Shown: positions 1 through 5,829 of the stretch, one piece after another
Layout: each line of letters begins with the position of its first letter
How positions within the stretch are numbered: position 1 is the first letter of the stretch
Source of the DNA: Alphaproteobacteria bacterium
GTDB lineage: Bacteria; Pseudomonadota; Alphaproteobacteria; Rickettsiales; UBA6187
Assembly (NCBI GenBank): GCA_024280585.1
Contig: JAJRPW010000043.1
Coordinates: 1-8,415, forward strand
Reading direction: 5' to 3'
DNA length: 8,415 bases
The notes under the pieces: generated by a model
What the model was told of the DNA's origin: nothing
The model's database searches: none
The model's input: only the letters and a program-made list of their open reading frames with translations
Program-made: the position numbers and the translations under genes

Positions 1-604
1 ATCTTCCATAAGTTGGTTTGACTCCGACATTACCACAAAAAGCTGCCGGCTGGCGTATTGAACCACCTGTGTCACTGCCAAGCGCGCCCATGCATAAATG
101 AGCCGATACTGCGGCGGCAGAACCACCAGATGACCCTCCGGGAACTAAATCAGCATTGTCATTATTTCGTTTCCAGGGATTTTTCGTCGGACCATAATAG
201 CTATTCTCATTAGTCGAACCCATAGCAAATTCGTCCATGTTCGTTTTGCCTAGCATTACCGCGCCTTGGGCAAATAAATTAGAGGTAACTGTCGATTCAT
301 ATGTCGGAACAAAGCCGTCTAGTATGTGTGAACATGAGGTGGATGAAACGCCTTTGGTACAGAATGAGTCTTTTATACCAACGGGAATTCCTTCCAACTT
401 TCCAGCCTTGCCCTGGGCGCGGCGAACATCGGATTCTTTCGCCATATGCAGTGCTTTTACAGTGGTTTTATCAATGAACGCGTTTAAATCTCTTTGATCT
501 TCAATCGCATCAAGATGGGCTTGGGTTAGTTCAACGCTGGTATAATCACCTTGTTCCAAGCCTTTTAACGCATCTGTAATCGATAATTTAGTAAGTTCAG
601 ACAT
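1..604 (-). CDS. gatA: Aspartyl/glutamyl-tRNA amidotransferase subunit A (partial, 3' end beyond window)
   Basis: GatA is the glutaminase/amidase subunit of GatCAB. It releases ammonia from glutamine so that GatB can convert misacylated Glu-tRNA(Gln) or Asp-tRNA(Asn) to the amidated form in the cytoplasm. The reading frame from the ATG at 604 gives 201 residues (MSELTKLSITDAL...) before the left edge; a full GatA is about 480-490 residues, so roughly the first 40 percent is present. The amidase-signature Ser-cisSer-Lys triad is visible: Lys78 in GIPVGIKDS, Ser158 in PGGSSGGS and Ser182 in SDTGGSIRQP. The Ser158-Ser182 spacing of 24 matches the known GatA enzymes. A good Shine-Dalgarno AAGGA lies at 611-615, 6 bases before the start. 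gatC ends 12 bases upstream, so the two are surely one operon. The gatB gene is not in view. Confidence 0.98.
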   Translation of the reverse strand, partial: MSELTKLSITDALKGLEQGDYTSVELTQAHLDAIEDQRDLNAFIDKTTVKALHMAKESDVRRAQGKAGKLEGIPVGIKDSFCTKGVSSTSCSHILDGFVPTYESTVTSNLFAQGAVMLGKTNMDEFAMGSTNENSYYGPTKNPWKRNNDNADLVPGGSSGGSAAAVSAHLCMGALGSDTGGSIRQPAAFCGNVGVKPTYGR

Positions 605-610
605 ATTTTT

Positions 611-615
611 TCCTT
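611..615 (-). promoter_or_regulatory. Shine-Dalgarno site of gatA
   Basis: On the minus strand AAGGA is followed by six bases and the ATG at 604. It sits in the 12-base gap after the gatC stop codon and supports the chosen gatA start. Confidence 0.7.
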
Positions 616-616
616 A

Positions 617-904
617 TTATTCAACTACTTTTGGCACTACAAAACAGCCGTGGTTGTTTTCTGGAGCATTTTTCAAAATTTGATCCTGGATGTTGCCATC
701 AGTGATTTCATCGATTCGCTGTGGTAAATTAATATTAGCAACAGAAGTCATTTCTGGAATGTTGTCTGTATCGACTTCCTGGAGAACTTCGATCCAGTCC
801 ATAATTTTTGATAATTCATCACCGAAATGTACTACTTCATCGTCTGTCAGGCGAATTCTGGATAATTTTGCGATTTTTCTAACTTGTTTTTCTGTTAAAG
901 ACAT
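617..904 (-). CDS. gatC: Aspartyl/glutamyl-tRNA amidotransferase subunit C
   Basis: GatC is the small non-catalytic subunit that wraps around and stabilises the GatA-GatB interface of the tRNA-dependent amidotransferase. The 95-residue product has the usual family length and the expected patterns: the N-terminal KIAKLSRIRLTDDE segment, an amphipathic helix with FGDELSKIMDWIEVLQEVDTD, and the central MTSV loop followed by the R-D-E-TDG segment. The C-terminus ends in FVVPKVVE, where the usual family ending is close to 'F.VPKVIE'. It is first in a gatC-gatA pair; the order CA is common in alphaproteobacteria, with gatB following or elsewhere. The ribosome site is weak (GAG 7 bases before the ATG at 904). 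It is divergent from ruvX. Confidence 0.97.
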   Translation of the reverse strand: MSLTEKQVRKIAKLSRIRLTDDEVVHFGDELSKIMDWIEVLQEVDTDNIPEMTSVANINLPQRIDEITDGNIQDQILKNAPENNHGCFVVPKVVE

Positions 905-926
905 TTTTTTGCTCTATAAGTTAAAA

Positions 927-952
927 GTGCAAGTTGTTAGTGCAAGTGCAAG
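927..952. repeat. Three copies of GTGCAAG between gatC and ruvX
   Basis: GTGCAAG occurs at 927-933, 940-946 and 946-952, that is with offsets of 13 and 6 bases, all in the same orientation. On the minus strand each copy reads CTTGCAC and so contains a TTGCAC resembling a -35 box. However, no well-spaced strong -10 hexamer follows: TATAGA at 913-918 is 8 or 21 bases away and TAACTT at 918-923 is 16 bases away. It may be part of the gatC promoter, a binding site for a regulator, or a small slippage repeat. I cannot decide which. Confidence 0.4.
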
Positions 953-998
953 AAAAATTCTTTTACTTGTTATATTTCTAGCACCATTTAGTTCACCC

Positions 999-1028
999 TT
1001 GGCAGTATATTTTCTGCCCCTCTTTATA
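999..1028 (+). promoter_or_regulatory. Weak candidate promoter for ruvX
   Basis: TTGGCA (999-1004), an 18-base spacer and TTTATA (1023-1028) form a possible sigma-70 promoter 45 bases before the ruvX ATG. A small inverted repeat, GGCAG at 1001-1005 and CTGCC at 1014-1018, overlaps the -35 box and spacer and could be an operator or be accidental. The match is modest and no other promoter in 905-1073 looks better. Confidence 0.25.
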
Positions 1029-1073
1029 AAAGAGTGTGGCATTTATAAATCCTACAACATAAAAAAGCAAGCA

Positions 1074-1529
1074 ATGATATACGAAAATATACAAGATTTT
1101 AGTAAAATAATACAAGAAGATAGGCGGATATTGTGTCTTGATATTGGCTTGGTTGGTATTGGGGTTGCTTTGTCGGACTTGCGCCAGGTGATCGCCAGCC
1201 CGCATAGTGTTTATAAAAGGCGCAATATGAGCCAGGATATGGGGCATTTAGCCAAGCTTGCAGCCGATGAGGAGGTGACGGGGATTGTAGTTGGTTTTCC
1301 GCTGGAGTTGGATGGAACTGAAGGTAAAAATTGCGCGAAGGTTCGACATTTTGCAGGGAAGCTGTATAAAAAAGCGTCATTGCCGATATTGTTGCAGGAT
1401 GAAAGGATGTCTACAGCTGCAGCAACTCGCGCGCTGAAAGAATCAAATATGACCAGGAAAAAACGCGAGTCGCTGGATGATAAAGTGGCGGCTAGTTATA
1501 TATTGCAAGTGGTTTTGGATGGCTTATAA
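1074..1529 (+). CDS. ruvX: RuvX/YqgF family Holliday junction resolvase-like / pre-16S rRNA nuclease
   Basis: This is an RNase H-fold nuclease of the YqgF family, a cytoplasmic enzyme implicated in 16S rRNA 5'-end maturation and named a putative Holliday-junction resolvase. The 151-residue product has the family landmarks in order: LCLDIG with the first catalytic Asp23, IVVGFPLELDGTEG at 71-84, LPILLQDERMST with Glu110, and DDKVAASYILQ with Asp136. The open frame extends upstream to 690, but that part overlaps gatC on the other strand. The ATG at 1074 gives the extension of about 20 residues before the first motif that is usual in alphaproteobacterial homologues. No good Shine-Dalgarno site precedes it. 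Odd point: the usual GTK in 'LDxGTKxIGVA' is replaced by GLV-G-IG. The gene ends directly against the stop codon of the converging lipoprotein gene. Confidence 0.93.
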   Translation: MIYENIQDFSKIIQEDRRILCLDIGLVGIGVALSDLRQVIASPHSVYKRRNMSQDMGHLAKLAADEEVTGIVVGFPLELDGTEGKNCAKVRHFAGKLYKKASLPILLQDERMSTAAATRALKESNMTRKKRESLDDKVAASYILQVVLDGL

Positions 1530-1916
1530 CTACCCCTGATAAATATACTCATTTACCGAGTTGATCTTATCATTTACATCATAAGTGATGCTTATTTTTG
1601 TCTTGGTGGTATAGTGATCATCGCGCATAATTTCCCATGCGCCGGCTGTATAAACAGTCAACATTAAGTTAGTTACTCCAATAAGATGGTTTTTGGGTGG
1701 ATCCAGCTTATATTTAAAATTATAAAAATGAACGCGCGTTCCATCTGGCACAGTAACAATCCTAAAAGCCGGGCCGAAGATTGAATAAATTTTTTTTCTA
1801 TCCACTCCAACTGCAATTTCGTTGATTGCAGAAGGCGAAAGCTGCACAACAGGATGCACCTTTGAGCAGGATGTAACAGATATAATAATGAAAACAGCAA
1901 CTAATAACCTCAACAT
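1530..1916 (-). CDS. Small outer-membrane-type lipoprotein, BamE/SmpA-like
   Basis: The 128-residue product starts with a short signal peptide (Arg3, then a hydrophobic run) ending in the lipobox V-T-S-Cys17. After cleavage and lipidation, Cys17 would be the N-terminus. Residue +2 is Ser, not Asp, which favours sorting to the outer membrane by the Lol system. Residues 35-53 (VGVDRKKIYSIFG) resemble the helix and 'LG.P' turn of BamE/SmpA-type domains. A later TAGAWEIM segment and a beta strand ending ITYDVNDKI recall small alphaproteobacterial lipoproteins with a 'TLGLWE' motif. The precise function is not recognised. An in-frame TTG at 1941-1943 would add nine residues, but the ATG at 1916 is preferred because a consensus-like promoter places the transcript start almost at this ATG. 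There is no Shine-Dalgarno site for either start. It follows glnII on the same strand by 79 bases. Confidence 0.8.
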   Translation of the reverse strand: MLRLLVAVFIIISVTSCSKVHPVVQLSPSAINEIAVGVDRKKIYSIFGPAFRIVTVPDGTRVHFYNFKYKLDPPKNHLIGVTNLMLTVYTAGAWEIMRDDHYTTKTKISITYDVNDKINSVNEYIYQG

Positions 1917-1923
1917 AGTTGCA

Positions 1924-1952
1924 ATTATAGCACGGTTTTTCAATCAATGCAA
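1924..1952 (-). promoter_or_regulatory. Promoter of the lipoprotein gene, probably giving a leaderless mRNA
   Basis: On the minus strand TTGCAT (1947-1952), a 17-base spacer and a perfect TATAAT (1924-1929) are followed by seven bases and the ATG at 1916. Transcription normally begins about 7 bases after the -10 box, so the mRNA would start at or within a base or two of the start codon. The -35 box matches the consensus only in TTG, but the spacing and -10 box are ideal. Confidence 0.55.
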
Positions 1953-1995
1953 CTTTTATGAGGCACTAAGGCGCAATAAAGAAATATTGTAAGGC

Positions 1996-3093
1996 CTAAG
2001 CTGCGGTTTTTTTCCTGGGCCAGCTGTTAAATGTAAATTTTGATTCATCAACATCACATATTGTTGCTGTGATACGAGCCGCAACTAAGTATGGATCAGA
2101 ATTTGCGCCAGGACGGCGATCCTCCAAATAACCATATCCTTTCGCTACAACTGGAGCCGGAATACGAATTGAGCTGCCTCGATCGGAGTTGCCCGCACTA
2201 AACTCATTAATACTGGAAGTTTCATGGTCACCAGTTAGCCTTTCATCAAGGCCATCACCATATAAAAGTATATGTTTGGAGTGTTTTGCTGCTAGCTTTT
2301 TAACGGCATCATCAATTGCCGCGCGGCCTTTTTTCTTGTCCCGAGTTTCAGTTGTAGAAAAATTCGTATGCATACCCGCACCGTTCCAATCACCTTTTAT
2401 AGGTTTATTATCGAAAGATACATGAACTCCGTAATCTTCACTCAAGCGATGGAGTAACCAGCGTGCAATCCACATATGATCACAGATATTAAGAACGCCA
2501 GCATCCTCACCTGCAATACCACGATAACCAATTTGGAACTCCCATTGTCCCGGCATAACTTCAGCGTTAATGCCATAAAAAAGCAGCCCTGCTTCTATAC
2601 ATAATTGTGCATGTTCTTCGACAATTTCACGTCCAAAAATTTCTTCAGAGCCAACACCGCAATAATAAGGCCCTTGTGCCGCTGGAAAACCATGTTCAGG
2701 CCAGCCAAGAGGAATATTCTTTTTAAATAATGTGTATTCCTGTTCAAAGCCAATCCACGGATCTTGCTTTGCTGCGCCTGCATTTAAAACTTCGCGTAAC
2801 TGTGCGCGTGAATTTGATTCATGCACAGTACCGTCTGCTTTCAAAACCTCACACATTACCAGATAATTATTCTCACCGCGAATAGGGTCTTTTACAAAAT
2901 TAACCGGTTGCAATATACAATCAGAATTATTGCCCTCGGCCTGACGAGTTGAGGATCCATCAAAATTCCATTCAGAAAAATCTTCTAGTTTTGGGCTTGA
3001 AGAAAGATTAACTACTTTTGCTTTAGAACGAATCTGACGGACGGGAATAGCCCCATCTAACCAAATATATTCTGCCAAGGATATGTTTGACAT
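1996..3093 (-). CDS. glnII: Type II (eukaryote-like) glutamine synthetase
   Basis: The enzyme makes glutamine from glutamate, ammonia and ATP in the cytoplasm. The 365-residue length and motifs identify GSII, the decameric type found in eukaryotes, rhizobia and actinomycetes, not the 470-residue GlnA type. The N-terminal beta-grasp domain (about 1-90) contains WNFDGSSTRQA. The catalytic domain contains GFEQEY (Glu117, Glu119), GPYYCGVG, INAEVMPGQWEFQ (Glu178, Glu185), GAGMHTNFST (His242), RLTGDHETSS, RGSSIRIP and GYLEDRRPGANSDPY (Glu324). GSII lacks the adenylylated Tyr loop of GSI, so GlnE control is not expected. The ATG at 3093 is chosen over the ATG at 3099 because GGAG at 3100-3103 is 6 bases from the former but directly abuts the latter. 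It is divergent from the glutamine-consuming glmS. No clear terminator follows it. Confidence 0.97.
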   Translation of the reverse strand: MSNISLAEYIWLDGAIPVRQIRSKAKVVNLSSSPKLEDFSEWNFDGSSTRQAEGNNSDCILQPVNFVKDPIRGENNYLVMCEVLKADGTVHESNSRAQLREVLNAGAAKQDPWIGFEQEYTLFKKNIPLGWPEHGFPAAQGPYYCGVGSEEIFGREIVEEHAQLCIEAGLLFYGINAEVMPGQWEFQIGYRGIAGEDAGVLNICDHMWIARWLLHRLSEDYGVHVSFDNKPIKGDWNGAGMHTNFSTTETRDKKKGRAAIDDAVKKLAAKHSKHILLYGDGLDERLTGDHETSSINEFSAGNSDRGSSIRIPAPVVAKGYGYLEDRRPGANSDPYLVAARITATICDVDESKFTFNSWPRKKTAA

Positions 3094-3099
3094 TTTCAT

Positions 3100-3103
3100 C
3101 TCC
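3100..3103 (-). promoter_or_regulatory. Shine-Dalgarno site deciding the glnII start
   Basis: GGAG on the minus strand lies 6 bases before the ATG at 3093 and zero bases before the ATG at 3099. Only the inner start is correctly spaced, so the protein should begin MSNISLAEYI and not with the two-residue longer MKMSN form. Confidence 0.7.
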
Positions 3104-3133
3104 GTTTATGCCTTATAATAATAAGAAGCTCAC

Positions 3134-3161
3134 ATCATACATAAAACAATTGTAAAGTAAA
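3134..3161 (-). promoter_or_regulatory. Candidate sigma-70 promoter of glnII
   Basis: On the minus strand TTTACT (3156-3161), a 16-base spacer and TATGAT (3134-3139) would start transcription near 3127 and give a leader of about 33 bases carrying the GGAG ribosome site. I see no sigma-54 (GG-N10-GC) element suggesting NtrC control at this place. Confidence 0.4.
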
Positions 3162-3214
3162 GTATATAATGCCATTGTGTATAACAAAATTGCAACGTTT
3201 TTATAGCAACAAGG

Positions 3215-3243
3215 TTGATTAAAAAAAATCTTAACTATATAGA
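3215..3243 (+). promoter_or_regulatory. Candidate sigma-70 promoter of glmS
   Basis: TTGATT (3215-3220), a 17-base A-rich spacer and TATAGA (3238-3243) lie about 50 bases before the glmS ATG. A second, overlapping reading is TTAACT (3231-3236), 18 bases and TATAGT (3255-3260). The -10 region is embedded in a short period-6 run of AGATAT (about 3241-3253). The leader is short and has no room for a glmS ribozyme. Confidence 0.4.
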
Positions 3244-3293
3244 TATAGATATACTATAGTGAATTCTATTTTTAGAAATACTGGAATATAAAA

Positions 3294-5120
3294 ATGTGCG
3301 GCATTATCGGAATTATTGGCAAGAACGAAGTAGCACCTTTATTGTTAGATGGCTTGAAGCGTCTTGAATATAGAGGTTATGACTCGGCCGGAATCGCTAC
3401 CTTATCAAGCGATAAGAAAGTCAAATCATCGCGGGCAAAAGGCAAATTAAAAGAATTGGAAAAGGAGCTGGGGAAAAAACCACTTAGCGGGACTTTAGGA
3501 ATCGGTCATACCAGATGGGCAACACATGGCTGTCCGACAGTGACAAATGCCCACCCGCATATAACTGATAAAGTTGGCGTTATACATAATGGAATTATAG
3601 AGAATTTCAGCGAGTTGCGTGAGGAACTCGAAGATTTAGGATATAAATTTCAAACGCAAACTGACACAGAAGTAATACCGTTGTTGATCACGCATCATTT
3701 AAATAAAGGAAAATCTCCACATGACGCGGTTAAGGCGACGTTAAAAAGGCTGGAGGGTGCTTTTGCTTTAGGGATAATTTTTGCAGGAAATAACGATTTA
3801 TTAATCGCTGCTCGGCGTGGTTCACCGCTGGCCATTGGTTATGGCGATGGTGAAATGTATGTTGCATCTGATGCATATGCGCTGGCGCCGCTTACCTCTA
3901 AAATATCCTATTTAATGGATGGAGATTGGGCAGAAATTACTAGAAAAAACGTCACTATTTACGATGAAAATAATAAAATTGTGGAGCGGGAAATCAAGCC
4001 AACTTTGCTATCTGGCGCTGCAATAGGCAAGGGAAATTATGACCATTTCATGCAGAAGGAGATTTACGAACAGCCCGGAGCTATCGGTGAAACTTTGAAT
4101 AGTTTTTATAACCCGGTAACCTCAGAAATTCAACTGCCGAATTTACCGTTCGATTTAAAAAAGACCGACCGTATAACGATAGTAGCTTGTGGCACTTCGT
4201 TTTATGCGGGTATGACTGCTAAATACTGGTTTGAATCCATTGCCAAAATCCCGACAGAAATTGATATTGCTTCTGAATTTCGTTATAGCAATAAAATATT
4301 GCCAAAAAATGGAGTTGCACTGTTTATTTCGCAATCGGGAGAAACGGCGGATACTTTGGCAGCATTGCGTTATGCCAGGAAACATAAACAGCACATTATA
4401 TCGGTGATAAACGCGCAGGAAAGCTCTATGGAGCGCGAATCGGATGTGGTTTTGCATACACATGCCGGGCCTGAAATCGGTGTGGCCTCGACCAAGGCTT
4501 TCACCACCCAGCTTGTTGCGCTTGCCTGTCTTACTATCGCAATGGCCAAGGCTAGAAATTTTATTGATGAAGAAGAATGTGCGAAATTATCTCATGCATT
4601 ATCTGAAGTTCCATCACGAGCAGTGGAGATTTTAAATCACGATGAGGCTTTGCGGGAATTGGCAAAGGATCTGGCCAAGGCGCAGGATGTTTTGTATATC
4701 GGGCGCGGCACGTCTTATCCAATCGCCCTGGAAGGGGCTTTGAAGCTTAAAGAGCTGTCATATATTCATGCCGAAGGGGTTGCCGCAGGAGAGTTAAAAC
4801 ATGGAACTATCGCGCTTATAGATGATTTGGTACCGATTATTGTTATCGCACCGTTCGATGCACTATTCGAAAAAACTGCGTCAAATGTACAGGAAGTAGC
4901 GGCACGTGGTGGCCGGGTGATATTTTTGAGTGATAAAGATGGTATAAAACGTCTGAAGAAAATATCATCTCAAACCATTGAATTACCTAAGGTTAATCCA
5001 TTTGTTGCGCCTATTTTATACGCAATTCCGATCCAGCTATTAGCGTATCATACTGCAGTGATCAAAGGAACGGATGTTGATCAGCCCAGGAATTTGGCTA
5101 AGTCTGTTACTGTTGAGTAG
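3294..5120 (+). CDS. glmS: Glutamine--fructose-6-phosphate aminotransferase (isomerizing)
   Basis: GlmS makes glucosamine-6-phosphate from fructose-6-phosphate and the amide nitrogen of glutamine. This is the entry step to UDP-GlcNAc for peptidoglycan and lipopolysaccharide. The 608-residue length is that of the family. The N-terminal class II glutamine amidotransferase domain begins MCGIIGIIG, with Cys2 exposed as nucleophile after Met removal, and carries GHTRWATHG (71-79), HNGIIENF (Asn99) and TDTEVIP (Asp124). Two SIS sugar-isomerase domains follow: ACGTSFYAG and SQSGETADT (346-354) in the first, and RGTSYPIALEGALKLKELSYIHAE with Glu487 and His503 in the second. The C-terminal DQPRNLAKSVTVE contains catalytic Lys603. 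A weak GGA ribosome site lies 8 bases before the ATG. It converges on lolD with 19 bases between them. All key residues are present. Confidence 0.99.
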   Translation: MCGIIGIIGKNEVAPLLLDGLKRLEYRGYDSAGIATLSSDKKVKSSRAKGKLKELEKELGKKPLSGTLGIGHTRWATHGCPTVTNAHPHITDKVGVIHNGIIENFSELREELEDLGYKFQTQTDTEVIPLLITHHLNKGKSPHDAVKATLKRLEGAFALGIIFAGNNDLLIAARRGSPLAIGYGDGEMYVASDAYALAPLTSKISYLMDGDWAEITRKNVTIYDENNKIVEREIKPTLLSGAAIGKGNYDHFMQKEIYEQPGAIGETLNSFYNPVTSEIQLPNLPFDLKKTDRITIVACGTSFYAGMTAKYWFESIAKIPTEIDIASEFRYSNKILPKNGVALFISQSGETADTLAALRYARKHKQHIISVINAQESSMERESDVVLHTHAGPEIGVASTKAFTTQLVALACLTIAMAKARNFIDEEECAKLSHALSEVPSRAVEILNHDEALRELAKDLAKAQDVLYIGRGTSYPIALEGALKLKELSYIHAEGVAAGELKHGTIALIDDLVPIIVIAPFDALFEKTASNVQEVAARGGRVIFLSDKDGIKRLKKISSQTIELPKVNPFVAPILYAIPIQLLAYHTAVIKGTDVDQPRNLAKSVTVE

Positions 5121-5139
5121 TAATCGACAACTATAGAAT

Positions 5140-5829
5140 TTATTTCCGCCGCTTGGTAACGATCGCGCCGTCTTTGATGGTGACAACCTTATCCATGCGT
5201 TTTGTCAGCTCCATATTATGAGTGACGATAAGCATGGAAAGGCCGATTGCCTTGGTGGTTTCTACCAAAAGGCTGAATACTTCATCGGCCGTTTCCGGAT
5301 CAAGATTACCCGTTGGCTCATCGGCCAAAAGCAGCGAAGGTTTATTAACAATCGCGCGGGCTATAGCCACACGCTGCTGCTCTCCGCCGGAAAGCTCCGA
5401 TGGCCGATGCTGCAAACGCTTGCCAAGACCCATGAATTTCAAGATCTCAATAGCATTATCCTGCGCCTCTTTCTTAGGTTTCCCAGCGATTATCTGCGGG
5501 ATAATAACATTCTCCAGTGCAGAAAATTCCGGCATTAAATGATGAAACTGATAAACAAACCCAATCTCATCACGTCGCAATTTTGTCAGAGTTTTATCGC
5601 TGGCCTTGGTGCAAGCATTGCCGTTAATGGCAACTTTCCCGGAATCCACTTGATCCAACAGGCCGGCGATTTGCAGTAATGTGCTTTTACCACAACCGCT
5701 AGGCCCCACCAGCGCAACTATTTGCCCTTCTTTAATATTCAAAGACGCACCGCGTAAAATAAGTAGATTTTTCTTGCCCTGCGTAAAGGATTTACTAATA
5801 TTTTGTAGCGAAAGAATGGTTTTACTCAT
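5140..5829 (-). CDS. lolD: Lipoprotein-releasing system ATP-binding protein LolD
   Basis: LolD is the cytoplasmic ATPase that powers extraction of outer-membrane lipoproteins from the inner membrane to the periplasmic carrier LolA. The 229-residue product has Walker A GPSGCGKST (42-50), Q-loop VYQFHHLMPEFSALENV (the FHHL.PEF.ALENV stretch is typical of LolD and its close relatives), signature LSGGEQQRVAIARA (146-159), Walker B LLLADEPTG with Asp170/Glu171, and H-loop His204. The frame is open 27 codons further upstream, but that part overlaps lolC, so the ATG at 5829 is used: it is preceded by GGAGG at 5839-5843 inside the end of lolC and gives the normal family start MSKTILSLQNISKSF. Its start overlaps the lolC stop by 8 bases (ATGAGTAA), indicating translational coupling and equal expression. 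Confidence 0.97.
   Translation of the reverse strand: MSKTILSLQNISKSFTQGKKNLLILRGASLNIKEGQIVALVGPSGCGKSTLLQIAGLLDQVDSGKVAINGNACTKASDKTLTKLRRDEIGFVYQFHHLMPEFSALENVIIPQIIAGKPKKEAQDNAIEILKFMGLGKRLQHRPSELSGGEQQRVAIARAIVNKPSLLLADEPTGNLDPETADEVFSLLVETTKAIGLSMLIVTHNMELTKRMDKVVTIKDGAIVTKRRK

Noticed and set aside
690..1073. Long open 5' extension of the ruvX frame
   Set aside because: It overlaps gatC on the opposite strand, shows no RuvX similarity, and the ATG at 1074 already gives the normal family length and start.
993..1380. Minus-strand open frames over the ruvX start region
   Set aside because: They overlap the clear ruvX gene and have no recognisable features.
1917..1943. TTG start adding nine residues to the lipoprotein
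   Set aside because: The promoter -10 box lies inside this stretch, there is no ribosome site for the TTG, and the shorter form already has a complete lipoprotein signal peptide. The longer form remains possible.
1974..1989. CAATA/TATTG hairpin after glnII as a terminator
   Set aside because: The stem is only five AT-rich pairs and no T-run follows on the minus strand.
3244..3293. glmS ribozyme or riboswitch upstream of glmS
   Set aside because: The leader after the candidate promoter is only about 50 bases, AT-rich and without the ribozyme core. That RNA is known mainly from Gram-positive bacteria.
3104..3293. Sigma-54/NtrC control of glnII
   Set aside because: Reading both strands I found no GG-N10-GC -24/-12 element and no clear NtrC-type dyad.
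4155..4463. Antisense open frame within glmS
   Set aside because: It is a shadow of the strongly conserved glmS frame, with no domain and no ribosome site.
5121..5139. Terminator between glmS and lolD
   Set aside because: The 19-base convergent gap has no inverted repeat.
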